From positions 224,197 through 288,196 of the forward strand of contig CABHON010000001.1 of NCBI GenBank assembly GCA_902168255.1: 64,000 bases of DNA. The letters run 5' to 3'. Made by a program: the position numbers and the translations under genes. Below, piece by piece: positions 9,125-17,696 of the stretch (positions are counted from its first letter, which is position 1; the number at the start of each line of letters is the position of its first letter). The DNA comes from an uncultured Legionella sp. (GTDB taxonomy: Bacteria; Pseudomonadota; Gammaproteobacteria; Legionellales; Legionellaceae). The notes beneath the pieces are model-generated. The model searched no databases. It worked only from the letters and a program-made list of their open reading frames with translations, and was not told the origin of the DNA.

Positions 9125-11602
9125 ATGGAACCAAGATTAGTTACTATTAAGGGTGAAGAATGCTATTTTTATGATCTCCCTGAAGGAAAAACGTATTACA
9201 TACAAAAATGTGAATGTGATCTCGTTGCCAATATTGTAACACAATGGTCTAGTATCCTTGAAAACCATGAATCACCGGATGAAATAAAAGAAAGGTTAAA
9301 AGAACATTCTTCTTTCATTAATTCTGTATTAGGCCCTCCTATAGGCACTAAAATTTCCTCTTTTACTAAAGAGAAAAAACACTATGCTAAATTAATTATT
9401 GACCTTCCCGAGTTTAAATGTTTACAAGAAATAATCTTGGGAGAAGACATCCCTTTTTCTTTACGACATGTTTTTCTGGTTGAAAAACATCCCAAAGGAA
9501 AGGGCAAAGAAGCAATTTATGGTGCATTAGAAAAGCATAGAACAAATAAAAATAAATACATGATGCATAGGCCAGCCCAAATACATTATAAAGAAGGCCT
9601 TGTCCATTTTTCATTTTTACTAAAAAGAAATGAAGTCTATCGTCATATAACGCCTTGGGGTTGGCACATTGTCGCAAAAAATAAAGATGGTAAAATTATT
9701 CGCAAATATGTTGATACCTATTCCCTTCGTTCTAAGAAAGCATTAGAAGAAAAAGAAGATGCACTAACGGCTCAATTATTATTAGAAAACGTTTTGCCAC
9801 ATAAAATTAGTAAACGGGTAAAACGTTATTTCCCCGCTCCTTGCTTTGATATTGAATCTCTTTTAATCAAAACTGAGCATAGTGTTAGAAAGATACCCCA
9901 TGTTCCTCATCTCATTTTAAATGAACGAAATTCTTCTCATTATCGCTATCTTAAGAATCCAAAACACACAAAACGAAAAACTCCTATGCCTTATTTAGGG
10001 AATGATCTTCTTGACTATTTTTCTGAGTGTATTATTTCTAAAAAACCCCTGCCTAATGAAATTCAACAAAATCCTTTGGCCGTTTATGTATACAAAAATA
10101 AAGGTACAAATGTATATCAACCCCTAAAGACTCAAGGTAAAGAAATCTGTTTAGATTCATCATTTTCATTAAAGGAAATGTCTAAAGAAAGGATAGAACA
10201 GATTTTTAAGAAAGTATTTAATGATGGAAATAACGTCAAGATTTCTTTAAAGGAGAGGGTAAAAATTGCAAAAAATTGTTGCGATATTGTTCTCGAATAT
10301 CATAAAAAAAATTTACTGGTAGTAGACATTAAACGAGAAAACTTTACCCATAACCATGAAACACAACAAACTTCTCTCATCGATGATGGTGGCATCATCA
10401 ACAGTGGAGAACGAGCACAGGTATGGACTCCAAAAAACGCAGCTCCTGAATTAGCAAATTATCACTGCATTCCTACGGTTGAAACTGATACTTTTGCGAT
10501 GGGTGTAACTATTAAAGAGATTATAGGTGAAAAATATCCTTTGATCACGCAAATAACGAATGATATGAGATGGTATAAACCAAAAGATCGTTTACCACTT
10601 TCCACTGCGTCAGCATTATTAAACGTTTATTCTTATGATGAAACATATCGTTTGGTTGATTTCACTTATGACTCAATAAAGCTTTTTGAAAGTGAAGTAA
10701 TAAAAAAACTAAAATCACAATTTTTCTGGAAAAAGACCGGTAAGATTTCTGCAGAATACCATGCAAAACAAAAATGCTTAGCGGATTTATTAAAGAATTT
10801 AATGGATTTACCATTAGAACGCCCTCTCTCTTATCTTGAACAAAAAGCTTTTATGAGATTAATCAACCAAATGCCCAACTATACTGAGTGGAATACAGTA
10901 GATAATATAATAAAAATTCTTGATCCTCAAACAGGCCCTGTATTAACTTGTACCTTATTAGGATCTTTAGAGTATTTAGAAAAAAATAAGCATTATTCCA
11001 ACGTTGGTAGAACAGAGGTACAAAAATTCATAAAAGAAACATTATTTACACAAGATAACACTGCTATTACTAAAGCTATTGGTGCTATCAAAGAAAATTC
11101 CCAATCCAACAAACTTCATTCTCGTGCTGAAACACTTGATAGATTCAATCAGATACAAGAAGCTTTAAATAAAATAACTCACGAAAAAGAACTCACTGAT
11201 AAGGATCAAATATTCATTTATAAAATGAACCAATTTTTTCCTGAATATTGGAAAGAGGCAGATGTTATACATAATATTTGTAATAGCCATTTTACATTAA
11301 CACGGGACATTTTGATAAACGCTATATCATACATGGAAGAAACCAAACAAGGAGGTCATAGCAAGGGAAGACAGGCTGTGAAGAATTTTGTAAAAAATCT
11401 TATTATTCTTAATAAAGATATTAAAGATTCAAATTTGTTAGAGGATAAAATACAACAAGAAAAAAATGATTTCTTATTTGAAACCAAATCTCACTATCGA
11501 TGCAGCATGCTTTGGGGTCCTTCAGGAGCTTCACGTGACCCTGATAATCAGAGTACTACGCGAAAGAAAATCTTTAATTCCTCACCACCAAGAACCTCTT
11601 AA
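9125..11602 (+). CDS. Large protein with eukaryotic-like kinase domain, putative effector
   Basis: No whole-protein homologue is recognised in these 825 residues, but residues about 315-480 show the catalytic half of a protein kinase: LLVVDIKRENF (D401, K403, N406), LIDDGG in the DFG position (D420-G423), AAPE (about 439-442), and ETDTFAMGV (D455). The glycine loop and the ATP lysine are not obvious upstream. The regions on either side are long, charged and helical. There is no signal peptide or membrane helix, and codon use is very A/T-rich. Such proteins in Legionellales are often Dot/Icm substrates; that role is inferred. AAGGTAGAAG precedes the ATG. Confidence 0.75.
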   Translation: MEPRLVTIKGEECYFYDLPEGKTYYIQKCECDLVANIVTQWSSILENHESPDEIKERLKEHSSFINSVLGPPIGTKISSFTKEKKHYAKLIIDLPEFKCLQEIILGEDIPFSLRHVFLVEKHPKGKGKEAIYGALEKHRTNKNKYMMHRPAQIHYKEGLVHFSFLLKRNEVYRHITPWGWHIVAKNKDGKIIRKYVDTYSLRSKKALEEKEDALTAQLLLENVLPHKISKRVKRYFPAPCFDIESLLIKTEHSVRKIPHVPHLILNERNSSHYRYLKNPKHTKRKTPMPYLGNDLLDYFSECIISKKPLPNEIQQNPLAVYVYKNKGTNVYQPLKTQGKEICLDSSFSLKEMSKERIEQIFKKVFNDGNNVKISLKERVKIAKNCCDIVLEYHKKNLLVVDIKRENFTHNHETQQTSLIDDGGIINSGERAQVWTPKNAAPELANYHCIPTVETDTFAMGVTIKEIIGEKYPLITQITNDMRWYKPKDRLPLSTASALLNVYSYDETYRLVDFTYDSIKLFESEVIKKLKSQFFWKKTGKISAEYHAKQKCLADLLKNLMDLPLERPLSYLEQKAFMRLINQMPNYTEWNTVDNIIKILDPQTGPVLTCTLLGSLEYLEKNKHYSNVGRTEVQKFIKETLFTQDNTAITKAIGAIKENSQSNKLHSRAETLDRFNQIQEALNKITHEKELTDKDQIFIYKMNQFFPEYWKEADVIHNICNSHFTLTRDILINAISYMEETKQGGHSKGRQAVKNFVKNLIILNKDIKDSNLLEDKIQQEKNDFLFETKSHYRCSMLWGPSGASRDPDNQSTTRKKIFNSSPPRTS

Positions 11603-11606
11603 TAAG

Positions 11607-12254
11607 TTATCGTCGCGTGCCTTCACCCCACAGAATTTTGTGTAATTGAACTTGTAGGCGAGCATGGATGCCGCTTTCCAACAACCAATCCGCCAGAAGC
11701 CCAGGAGCTAACTTCTCCCATACAGGCGAAAAAAGCAGCTCGCAACATTTTTCTAGCTGATATTGACGAATGGTATCGCATGCCCAGTCAAAATCTGCAC
11801 GTGTTTCAACCACAAATTTAATTTGATCGGTTACTTTTAAAAAAGGAATATTGCTATAAAGGTTCTTTTCACACTCGCCAGAGCTCGGTGTTTTAAGATC
11901 TAAAATGGTCATCACCCGAGAATCTACTGGCTCTATATCCAATGCCCCGCTGGTTTCCAAAGAAACAAGATAACCCTCATCGCAGAGCAAAGTTAATAAT
12001 GCGATACATTGCGGTTGTGCTAAAGGTTCTCCACCCGTTACGGTAATATAACGTGCAGGATATGCTTTAACCTTGGTCAAAATCTCAGTCAAAGAAAGAC
12101 GTTCTCCACCTTTAAACGCGTGAGTCGTATCACAATAATGGCAACGCAAAGGGCAACCAGTCAGGCGAATAAAAACGGTAGGCCAACCTACAAGAGCAGA
12201 TTCACCTTGTATTGAATAGAAAATTTCCGAAATACGGAGTTGTGTATTGTCCAT
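11607..12254 (-). CDS. queE: 7-carboxy-7-deazaguanine synthase
   Basis: QueE is a radical-SAM enzyme of the queuosine pathway that converts carboxytetrahydropterin to 7-carboxy-7-deazaguanine. The 215-residue protein has IFYSIQGESALVGWPTVFIRL, the cluster motif CPLRCHYC (C34, C38, C41) and TVTGGEPL. It lies 8 bp after cpoB, an arrangement found in many gammaproteobacteria. Confidence 0.95.
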   Translation of the reverse strand: MDNTQLRISEIFYSIQGESALVGWPTVFIRLTGCPLRCHYCDTTHAFKGGERLSLTEILTKVKAYPARYITVTGGEPLAQPQCIALLTLLCDEGYLVSLETSGALDIEPVDSRVMTILDLKTPSSGECEKNLYSNIPFLKVTDQIKFVVETRADFDWACDTIRQYQLEKCCELLFSPVWEKLAPGLLADWLLESGIHARLQVQLHKILWGEGTRR

Positions 12255-12262
12255 AATTAGTG

Positions 12263-13153
12263 TTATGCAGGAAGTGTATTCAGGCGTTGAGCTGCTAGCT
12301 GAGCGGTAGTTGTACCCGGAAACATTTTTTGAATATTTAAAAAAATGGTCCTAGCTTTAGCATTTTCGCCTTGTTTAGCATAAATAAAACCTAATTTTAA
12401 CATAGCTGCAGAAACTTTGTTAGAGTTTGGGTAATCATGGGTTACAATGTCAAATTCTTTGATGGCTTCGTGATCTTGATGCTGAGCCAATAATAATTCA
12501 CCTAACCAGTAATGGGCATTGGCTACATACTTTCCATGGGGATATTGTTTAATAAACGTTTTCATCGCAGTAGTTGCTTCTGCAAATTGTTTATTCTGAA
12601 TCAATTCATAAGCAGCATTATAGCTTGATTCCTCAGTTGTAGAATCATTTGTTTTAACAGGAACTACGGCTGCCGCAACAGACGCACTTTTGGCAGTACC
12701 TGGTGTAGGACTGGTATCAACATCATTAGTTACTGCGGGAGTAGCAGAATCCAAATCTAACACCGGATTTTTCTTGCCAGATGCCAATGTACTAATACGT
12801 TGATCTAAGTCATTATAATAAGTTTGTTGTTGCTGTTTAAGCTTTTTAAGCTCATAAGACTGAACTTCTAATTGTCCACGTAATCGCTGCATTTCTTGTT
12901 GCATTTGATTAATTTTAGACAGTAAAGAGGCGGGATTGTTAGGATTGAACGAACTTGAAGATGACGAAGACAAGGAACTGGATGAATTATCTTGAGATAA
13001 AGGTATCTCAGGATCAGGACTTTGCATTGAATTATATCCACCAGAAGAAGAGGCTGATGCCTCTTCCACAGGTGCTTGTGCCCATAACAAAATAGGCATA
13101 AGCATAGATAGACTAAAAACTAAACGAATAAATTTATTAATTCGTTGATTCAT
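12263..13153 (-). CDS. cpoB: Tol-Pal associated protein CpoB (YbgF)
   Basis: The 296-residue product has a signal peptide (first 27 residues), a serine-rich linker (about 46-65), a trimerising coiled coil (about 78-120, QMQQEMQRLRGQLEVQSYELKKL), and C-terminal TPR repeats (about 175-290, NAHYWLGELLLAQ). CpoB couples Tol-Pal constriction to peptidoglycan synthesis in the periplasm. Its ATG overlaps the 3' end of pal by 17 bp, which suggests translational coupling. Confidence 0.93.
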   Translation of the reverse strand: MNQRINKFIRLVFSLSMLMPILLWAQAPVEEASASSSGGYNSMQSPDPEIPLSQDNSSSSLSSSSSSSFNPNNPASLLSKINQMQQEMQRLRGQLEVQSYELKKLKQQQQTYYNDLDQRISTLASGKKNPVLDLDSATPAVTNDVDTSPTPGTAKSASVAAAVVPVKTNDSTTEESSYNAAYELIQNKQFAEATTAMKTFIKQYPHGKYVANAHYWLGELLLAQHQDHEAIKEFDIVTHDYPNSNKVSAAMLKLGFIYAKQGENAKARTIFLNIQKMFPGTTTAQLAAQRLNTLPA

Positions 13154-13667
13154 AAGTCAACTCATCACGACGGTTGAGGCTAAATGAAGCATCATCTTGT
13201 CCTAATGCTACTGGTTTTTCTTTACCATAGCTTACAACACGAATTTGATTCATTGACGCACCAGTCATTTGCATGATTTCAGCAACAGCATTCGCACGAC
13301 GTTCACCTAAAGCAATATTGTATTCGCTGCTTCCGCGATCGTCAGTGTTACCAGCGATCATAATATGCGCACCTGGGTGGCTCATCAAATATTTAGCTTG
13401 TGCTTCAATGGAAGGAACATATTTTTGATCCACATCGCTGCTATTGAAAGCAAAATAATATGTTTGGTTATGAGGCGCTTCTGTTGTATAAGTTGCACCA
13501 TTCGCATCAGCACCAAATCCTGATTGTGATCCAAGACCTTGAGCACTAGCGCTATCATATTCGCCACCAGCACCACCATTAGCACCAGAATTAGAAGAAC
13601 AAGCATTCAACAAAGCTAATGCAGCGCCCATCGCTAAAACAGGCAATAATTTTTTTGCGTTTTTCAT
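13137..13667 (-). CDS. pal: Peptidoglycan-associated lipoprotein Pal
   Basis: The 176-residue protein has a lipoprotein signal with lipobox LLNAC (Cys23), a Gly/Ser linker, and an OmpA-like peptidoglycan-binding domain (YYFAFNSSDVD through NTDDRGSSEYNIALGERRA). It anchors the outer membrane to peptidoglycan within Tol-Pal. The ATG at 13665-13667 gives a proper signal peptide; a TTG six codons earlier is less likely. tolB, normally just upstream, is absent here. Confidence 0.96.
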   Translation of the reverse strand: MKNAKKLLPVLAMGAALALLNACSSNSGANGGAGGEYDSASAQGLGSQSGFGADANGATYTTEAPHNQTYYFAFNSSDVDQKYVPSIEAQAKYLMSHPGAHIMIAGNTDDRGSSEYNIALGERRANAVAEIMQMTGASMNQIRVVSYGKEKPVALGQDDASFSLNRRDELTYESTN

Positions 13668-13765
13668 GTTATATTGACCCCTCAATTAAATTAATACAAA
13701 AAATTGATAACGTAAAACTTGGGAAGTATACCATTTTCTAAAAAAAATACACCCTTAAATGCGGA

Positions 13766-14368
13766 CTATTTTCTACGAGCCGTGTCTACCACCCAAACCG
13801 ATAATTCTTCCATCAACTGATGACATGCAGTATTAGCCGCTATTACACCACCATAGGGGGTATCTGTGGGCGCAGTTGCTTGCACGTAAAATCTCTTATT
13901 GGCAATAACTTTTGCATTTATGTTATCAATTAATGTGGCATCTAATTCTAACTCAACGGTACTTGGTTTGTGGGTAAAGTTTTGTTGGAGCTTCATTAAA
14001 TAAGAATCAAGTCGCCATTGCGTATAAGCAAACGTTGGTGCTGGAATGACCGCAGAAAAATAATTGGTATTCTGCAGACTTTGCGTCATCAATGGGAACA
14101 ACATTTCAGCTGGAGGCACACTCCAGGTATTTTGGGCAAAGGGTTCTACTTGATAATTTTGCCCAACATACAACATATCCTTGCTTTGATACGCCAAAAC
14201 CGGAATTGGTTGAGAAACCAACAAGGTTGTTTTAACTGGTTTAACAGCCAATTGTTTTTGGCTAAAGGTGGTTAATTCATATTGTTTAGGAGGAGTATAC
14301 TGGTTAAAACAGCTCGACAAGCTGAGGACAGTAAAACAAACACACAATAACTGGAATATTCTTTTCAT
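13766..14368 (-). CDS. PqiC/ABC-auxiliary lipoprotein partner of MCE protein
   Basis: The 200-residue product has a lipobox ending at Cys20 (LSLSSC) and an ABC-transport auxiliary fold: KQYELTTFSQKQLAV, LVSQPIPVLAYQSKDMLYV, and the helical ending AANTACHQLMEELSVWVVDTA. Such outer-membrane lipoproteins pair with MCE proteins in lipid transport across the envelope. It starts 6 bp after the MCE gene with GGAG in the overlap region, so the two form an operon. Confidence 0.82.
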   Translation of the reverse strand: MKRIFQLLCVCFTVLSLSSCFNQYTPPKQYELTTFSQKQLAVKPVKTTLLVSQPIPVLAYQSKDMLYVGQNYQVEPFAQNTWSVPPAEMLFPLMTQSLQNTNYFSAVIPAPTFAYTQWRLDSYLMKLQQNFTHKPSTVELELDATLIDNINAKVIANKRFYVQATAPTDTPYGGVIAANTACHQLMEELSVWVVDTARRK

Positions 14369-14374
14369 GAATAA

Positions 14375-15256
14375 TTATTCTCCTGGCCCTAATGGGGGAT
14401 TAACATTACCGTGAAGTAATAAAGAAGGTTGTGTTTTAAGCTCGCTTGCCACGGTATCAAGGTTTGCTGTTAAACGACTCACTTGATACAACAAGCTGAA
14501 TGTACTGGGCACGAATTGATTTGACCATTGACGTAATGTATACCCGCCTTGATCAAGGAATCCAGAAACATCGTTACTTGCTTTTCTTAGAGATACTAAA
14601 GTACGGTTAAACTCTTTCATAGCGTCAGGAAAATCCTTACTGCCTTTAGCTAGATTGGTAAGCACGCTTGAAATATCTTTAGAATGATCATCGATATTCT
14701 TTAAAATATTATCAGTATGCGCCAGTATACTGCTAAATTTCTTAGTGTTTTCAGGACTTAGAACCCGTTCAATTGAATTAGCTACATCAACCAGGTGCGA
14801 ACTTAAATCTCTTAATGTTGAGTCAAGCTCCACTAAAAAAGAAGGAGACGATGGAATAATAGGATATTCTTCACCTGGTAGTTTTTTAAGCGGATCAGCA
14901 TGAGGTGTCCTTGCTTTCAAACCAATATACGTTACCCCAGTAATTCCTTGTGACATCAAGGTGGCCACAGTACTTTTTGTAATAGGCGTACCTGACTCAA
15001 TCGCCGCTAATAAGATAACTTGTCGAGGGTTTAAATCATTCAAATCAATAGACTGAATGTAACCCACCTGCACGCCATTAAATTTAACCGGAGCTTGCTC
15101 GTTCAAACCCGATACAGGTTCATACATCAAAATTTCATATATATCGTAGCTCTTATTTTGAAAGCCTGCCGATAACCATAAGCCTGTCGCCAACGTGCAC
15201 GCAGCAATGATCAGTACAAACAAACCAACAACGACGTAATTAACACGAAATTCCAA
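14375..15256 (-). CDS. MlaD/MCE-domain lipid transport protein
   Basis: The 293-residue protein has one N-terminal membrane anchor (about 7-30), one MCE domain (about 38-115: YEPVSGLNEQAPVKFNGVQVGYIQSI and GITGVTYIGL), and a long helical tail. MCE proteins form hexameric rings that move lipids between membranes. The start is TTG with AAGGTG 5-6 nt upstream; no ATG is available before the membrane anchor. The permease and ATPase that normally accompany it are not adjacent. Confidence 0.88.
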   Translation of the reverse strand: MEFRVNYVVVGLFVLIIAACTLATGLWLSAGFQNKSYDIYEILMYEPVSGLNEQAPVKFNGVQVGYIQSIDLNDLNPRQVILLAAIESGTPITKSTVATLMSQGITGVTYIGLKARTPHADPLKKLPGEEYPIIPSSPSFLVELDSTLRDLSSHLVDVANSIERVLSPENTKKFSSILAHTDNILKNIDDHSKDISSVLTNLAKGSKDFPDAMKEFNRTLVSLRKASNDVSGFLDQGGYTLRQWSNQFVPSTFSLLYQVSRLTANLDTVASELKTQPSLLLHGNVNPPLGPGE

Positions 15257-15357
15257 GGAACACCTTCACGTAATTAAAAAAATATTACCGAGTATATCAA
15301 ATTCAGGTTGAAATGCCAGCCTCATCGGAAAAATCATCTTTTGCAACGAACATAAGT

Positions 15358-15443
15358 ATCTTTGATTTTCAACCATAAAACCACAAAACTATCTTTGATT
15401 TTCGACCATAAATGTTCTAAAACATCTTTGATTTTCGACCATG
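15358..15443. repeat. Three direct repeats with exact 33-bp period
   Basis: ATCTTTGATTTTCRACCAT occurs at 15358, 15391 and 15424 with 13-14 bp unique spacers, so the starts are exactly 33 bp apart, about three helical turns. The array lies in a 274-bp gap between the MCE gene and an unknown gene. Otherwise the gap looks featureless. An operator array or remnant of one is plausible; there are too few copies and no cas genes for a CRISPR. Confidence 0.75.
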
Positions 15444-15530
15444 TGGATTAAAGTAGTGAAACGTTTTATTGATAATTCTTTAAAAGAATGGAGCCAAAGT
15501 ATTGAACGTAACCCCTTCTAGGAGTGCATT

Positions 15531-15983
15531 CTATTCATAAATAGTGTTGGTTTCTTTATTGTAGTGCCACATTGTTTTTCTGGCTTCATCACTCATCACT
15601 GCGGTTTGATCTGTCTCAACCTCGAAAAAAGTGGGAGCGTGTTTTAGCTGTTTCACAAAAGCGTCATTAGCTTTCCGAGCTTCATCAGGTAACCAACTAT
15701 AGGGAACAATATCTATATGAGTTAGTGTAATTTTAATGTTACCACTCGCATTCATTAAAAAAAGTGCCGTACTTTTGGAATCTTTTCCGGCACATATTTC
15801 ATAAACACGATCAGAATGTTTATGTATTGTCTTAATATGGTTATACCCTTTAGCTTCCAATGTATTTATAACGGCAAAAAAAGTAAATGAGGGTTGAATT
15901 ATTCCCCCATTACTATCTACTTCGCTCGCCATTCCGATTATTGGAAAAATTAATAGAAACAATAGCCTTAATTGTTTTACCAT
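15531..15983 (-). CDS. Small secreted PepSY-like protein
   Basis: The 150-residue product starts with a signal peptide (MVKQLRLLFLLIFPIIGMASE). Its middle part, INTLEAKGYNHIKTIHKHSDRVYEICA, fits the repeat pattern of PepSY-type periplasmic domains. No catalytic motif is visible. The ATG at 15981-15983 has GAAGAGG about 5 nt upstream and is preferred to a GTG four codons earlier. It reads toward the 33-bp repeat array. Confidence 0.62.
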   Translation of the reverse strand: MVKQLRLLFLLIFPIIGMASEVDSNGGIIQPSFTFFAVINTLEAKGYNHIKTIHKHSDRVYEICAGKDSKSTALFLMNASGNIKITLTHIDIVPYSWLPDEARKANDAFVKQLKHAPTFFEVETDQTAVMSDEARKTMWHYNKETNTIYE

Positions 15984-16014
15984 AAGCCTCTTCACTATAC
16001 ACTGAGATTGTGCG

Positions 16015-16050
16015 TAATAACGACTCCTTAATTCAAAGGAGTCGTTATTA
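16015..16050. terminator. Perfect 15-bp stem hairpin
   Basis: TAATAACGACTCCTT (16015-16029) is exactly complementary to AAGGAGTCGTTATTA (16036-16050) with a 6-nt loop. It lies between the stop of the 16056 gene and the start of the 15983 gene, both on the minus strand. It lacks a long T-run on the minus side, so it may be a weak intrinsic terminator or an mRNA 3' stabiliser. Confidence 0.6.
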
Positions 16051-16055
16051 AAATA

Positions 16056-17477
16056 CTAGACTGTGCATTGACGAACTGGGGCTTTAGCCTGATAAGCTGT
16101 ATTTAATGTCTCAAGAATGCCATATATATTTTTCTGCCTAAAGGATGACAGATCTTCATGAGGATATTGTTTCGCATACTCATTAAGCGCTTGTTTATAA
16201 CCTTCTATCACTGCAACCCGTAAACGACAAGTCGTCTCACAAAAGCCAGCAATGTCTTTCATGATGGAAGAATCAAGCAACCTATTACCCGTTAATAATG
16301 CTTCTATAGCTTCGGCTTTAGGTTTTGGGGAGGTTGACCAAAAAACACTGCTTCGAGGTGCTTTTGGATTATTTCTTCTCTCTTGATCAGCAGTAACTTT
16401 TTCTTTAATTTTTTCAACAATCAATCCTTGTAACACTGCTTCATGAGCTACAGGAATTTGCAGGGGTAACTTTTTATTATGTTTTATCTCTAGTAAAACA
16501 AGCTGCTTTACGTTGGGAGGCAATGTAGAAATTAATTTTTGTTCATTCGCCGTTAAGATTAATTTATAGTTAGCATTTTTATCTTTGTGATCCTTAATTT
16601 TTTTTACCAGATCAACAGATTGCATAGTTTTTATTCCTGCTTTTTCTGTAAGAGGCCCTGTCTTAATGTGATAGTTGGTAATATATTCCTGTAGCAGGCT
16701 AGGATGCTGTTCTTTGGTCTCTTCATTCTCTCTCTTTTTTTGCGAAGGGATCGGTACATTTGGATCTTTGGGAATTGATAATAATCGTTTTTTTAAACGA
16801 TCCAGTACATGTTCTTCTCCAAAAATATGAAAACTGTGATCAAAAAAATCTTGGCTGCGATCGTATGAGATCATTATGCTTTCAAGATTCGCAAGAAGAA
16901 CTCCAGCAGCTTCATCTCGTTGCAAAAGCTGTTTATCCATCCAAGAAAAGTCCAATGAATTTGGAGTATCAATATTTTTTAAAATATTCTTAGCTAAAGC
17001 AACAGCAGAAAAACTATCTAACAAATCCTCTTTAGATAAAGTATTCTGTTTAATATATCCTTTTAAAAATAGTTTTAATTTCTGTTTTGCACCTTTTGAA
17101 AAACTTTCATTGACAGCCTGAACCCTGATACCTAATTTACTGAGTATTGTTTCAATGGAATCGTTTTCTTTTATAGACTTGCCAGCCATATAAGCCATAT
17201 TTATTACTGTCTGTTTTAGTTTTCCTTGGCTTAACGCTTTAAGTAAATGTTTGGGGAAATAATGCTCTGTGGGATTTTCTATTGCTTTTTGAAGTTTCTC
17301 GGCAGCAAGAATTTTATTAGTAACAGAATAAGCATTATCCAAAACCATTGTCTTTTTTGGATTGCGTTTCTTGCCTTTATTAGTATCAACAATCGTATAT
17401 TTTGAATCTATATACTCTTGCAGTAGTGGTTTCATCTGATCAACGTTTGTCGCTGTATTAGCTGTTGTAATTGTCAT
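16056..17477 (-). CDS. Unknown helical protein, effector-like
   Basis: The 473-residue protein is not recognised. It is almost wholly helical and Lys-rich, without signal peptide or membrane segment. Two LLQEYI segments (about residue 18 and residue 258), each followed by a Lys-rich stretch and a V-x2-KI helix, hint at an internal duplication. A basic patch KGKKRNPKK lies near residue 34. The C-terminus ends in RQCTV. Length, composition and single-gene context resemble secreted effectors of intracellular gammaproteobacteria; this is inference only. Confidence 0.7.
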   Translation of the reverse strand: MTITTANTATNVDQMKPLLQEYIDSKYTIVDTNKGKKRNPKKTMVLDNAYSVTNKILAAEKLQKAIENPTEHYFPKHLLKALSQGKLKQTVINMAYMAGKSIKENDSIETILSKLGIRVQAVNESFSKGAKQKLKLFLKGYIKQNTLSKEDLLDSFSAVALAKNILKNIDTPNSLDFSWMDKQLLQRDEAAGVLLANLESIMISYDRSQDFFDHSFHIFGEEHVLDRLKKRLLSIPKDPNVPIPSQKKRENEETKEQHPSLLQEYITNYHIKTGPLTEKAGIKTMQSVDLVKKIKDHKDKNANYKLILTANEQKLISTLPPNVKQLVLLEIKHNKKLPLQIPVAHEAVLQGLIVEKIKEKVTADQERRNNPKAPRSSVFWSTSPKPKAEAIEALLTGNRLLDSSIMKDIAGFCETTCRLRVAVIEGYKQALNEYAKQYPHEDLSSFRQKNIYGILETLNTAYQAKAPVRQCTV

Positions 17478-17620
17478 AGATATTTCCCAATTCTTAGTTG
17501 TAGATGAAAAAATGGTAGCATAAAATACTTAAATTAATATTAATGCGAAACATTTGAATCTTTACAGGTTCACAGTCCAACCTTATACATGATTAACCTG
17601 AAAGATCCCCCACCCAAAAA

Positions 17621-17649
17621 TAGACTTTTTTGATTAGATTGCGTATTAT
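17621..17649 (+). promoter_or_regulatory. Probable ftsH promoter
   Basis: TAGACT (17621-17626) and TATTAT (17644-17649) are separated by 17 bp, giving reasonable sigma-70 boxes about 47 bp before the ftsH start codon. The two hexamers match consensus at four and five of six positions. Confidence 0.5.
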
Positions 17650-17696
17650 TGTTCCCCAAATATCTTAAAAAAATAGTATCCCTGGGGTTTTGAATC

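Noticed and set aside
8946..9134. Minus-strand ORF of about 62 codons between the DUF2807 and kinase genes
   Set aside because: It overlaps the signal peptide region of one gene and the start of the other, with no ribosome binding site or protein-like pattern.
15358..15443. CRISPR array
   Set aside because: Only three repeats of about 20 bp with 13-bp spacers, and no cas genes in the window; spacing fits binding sites better.
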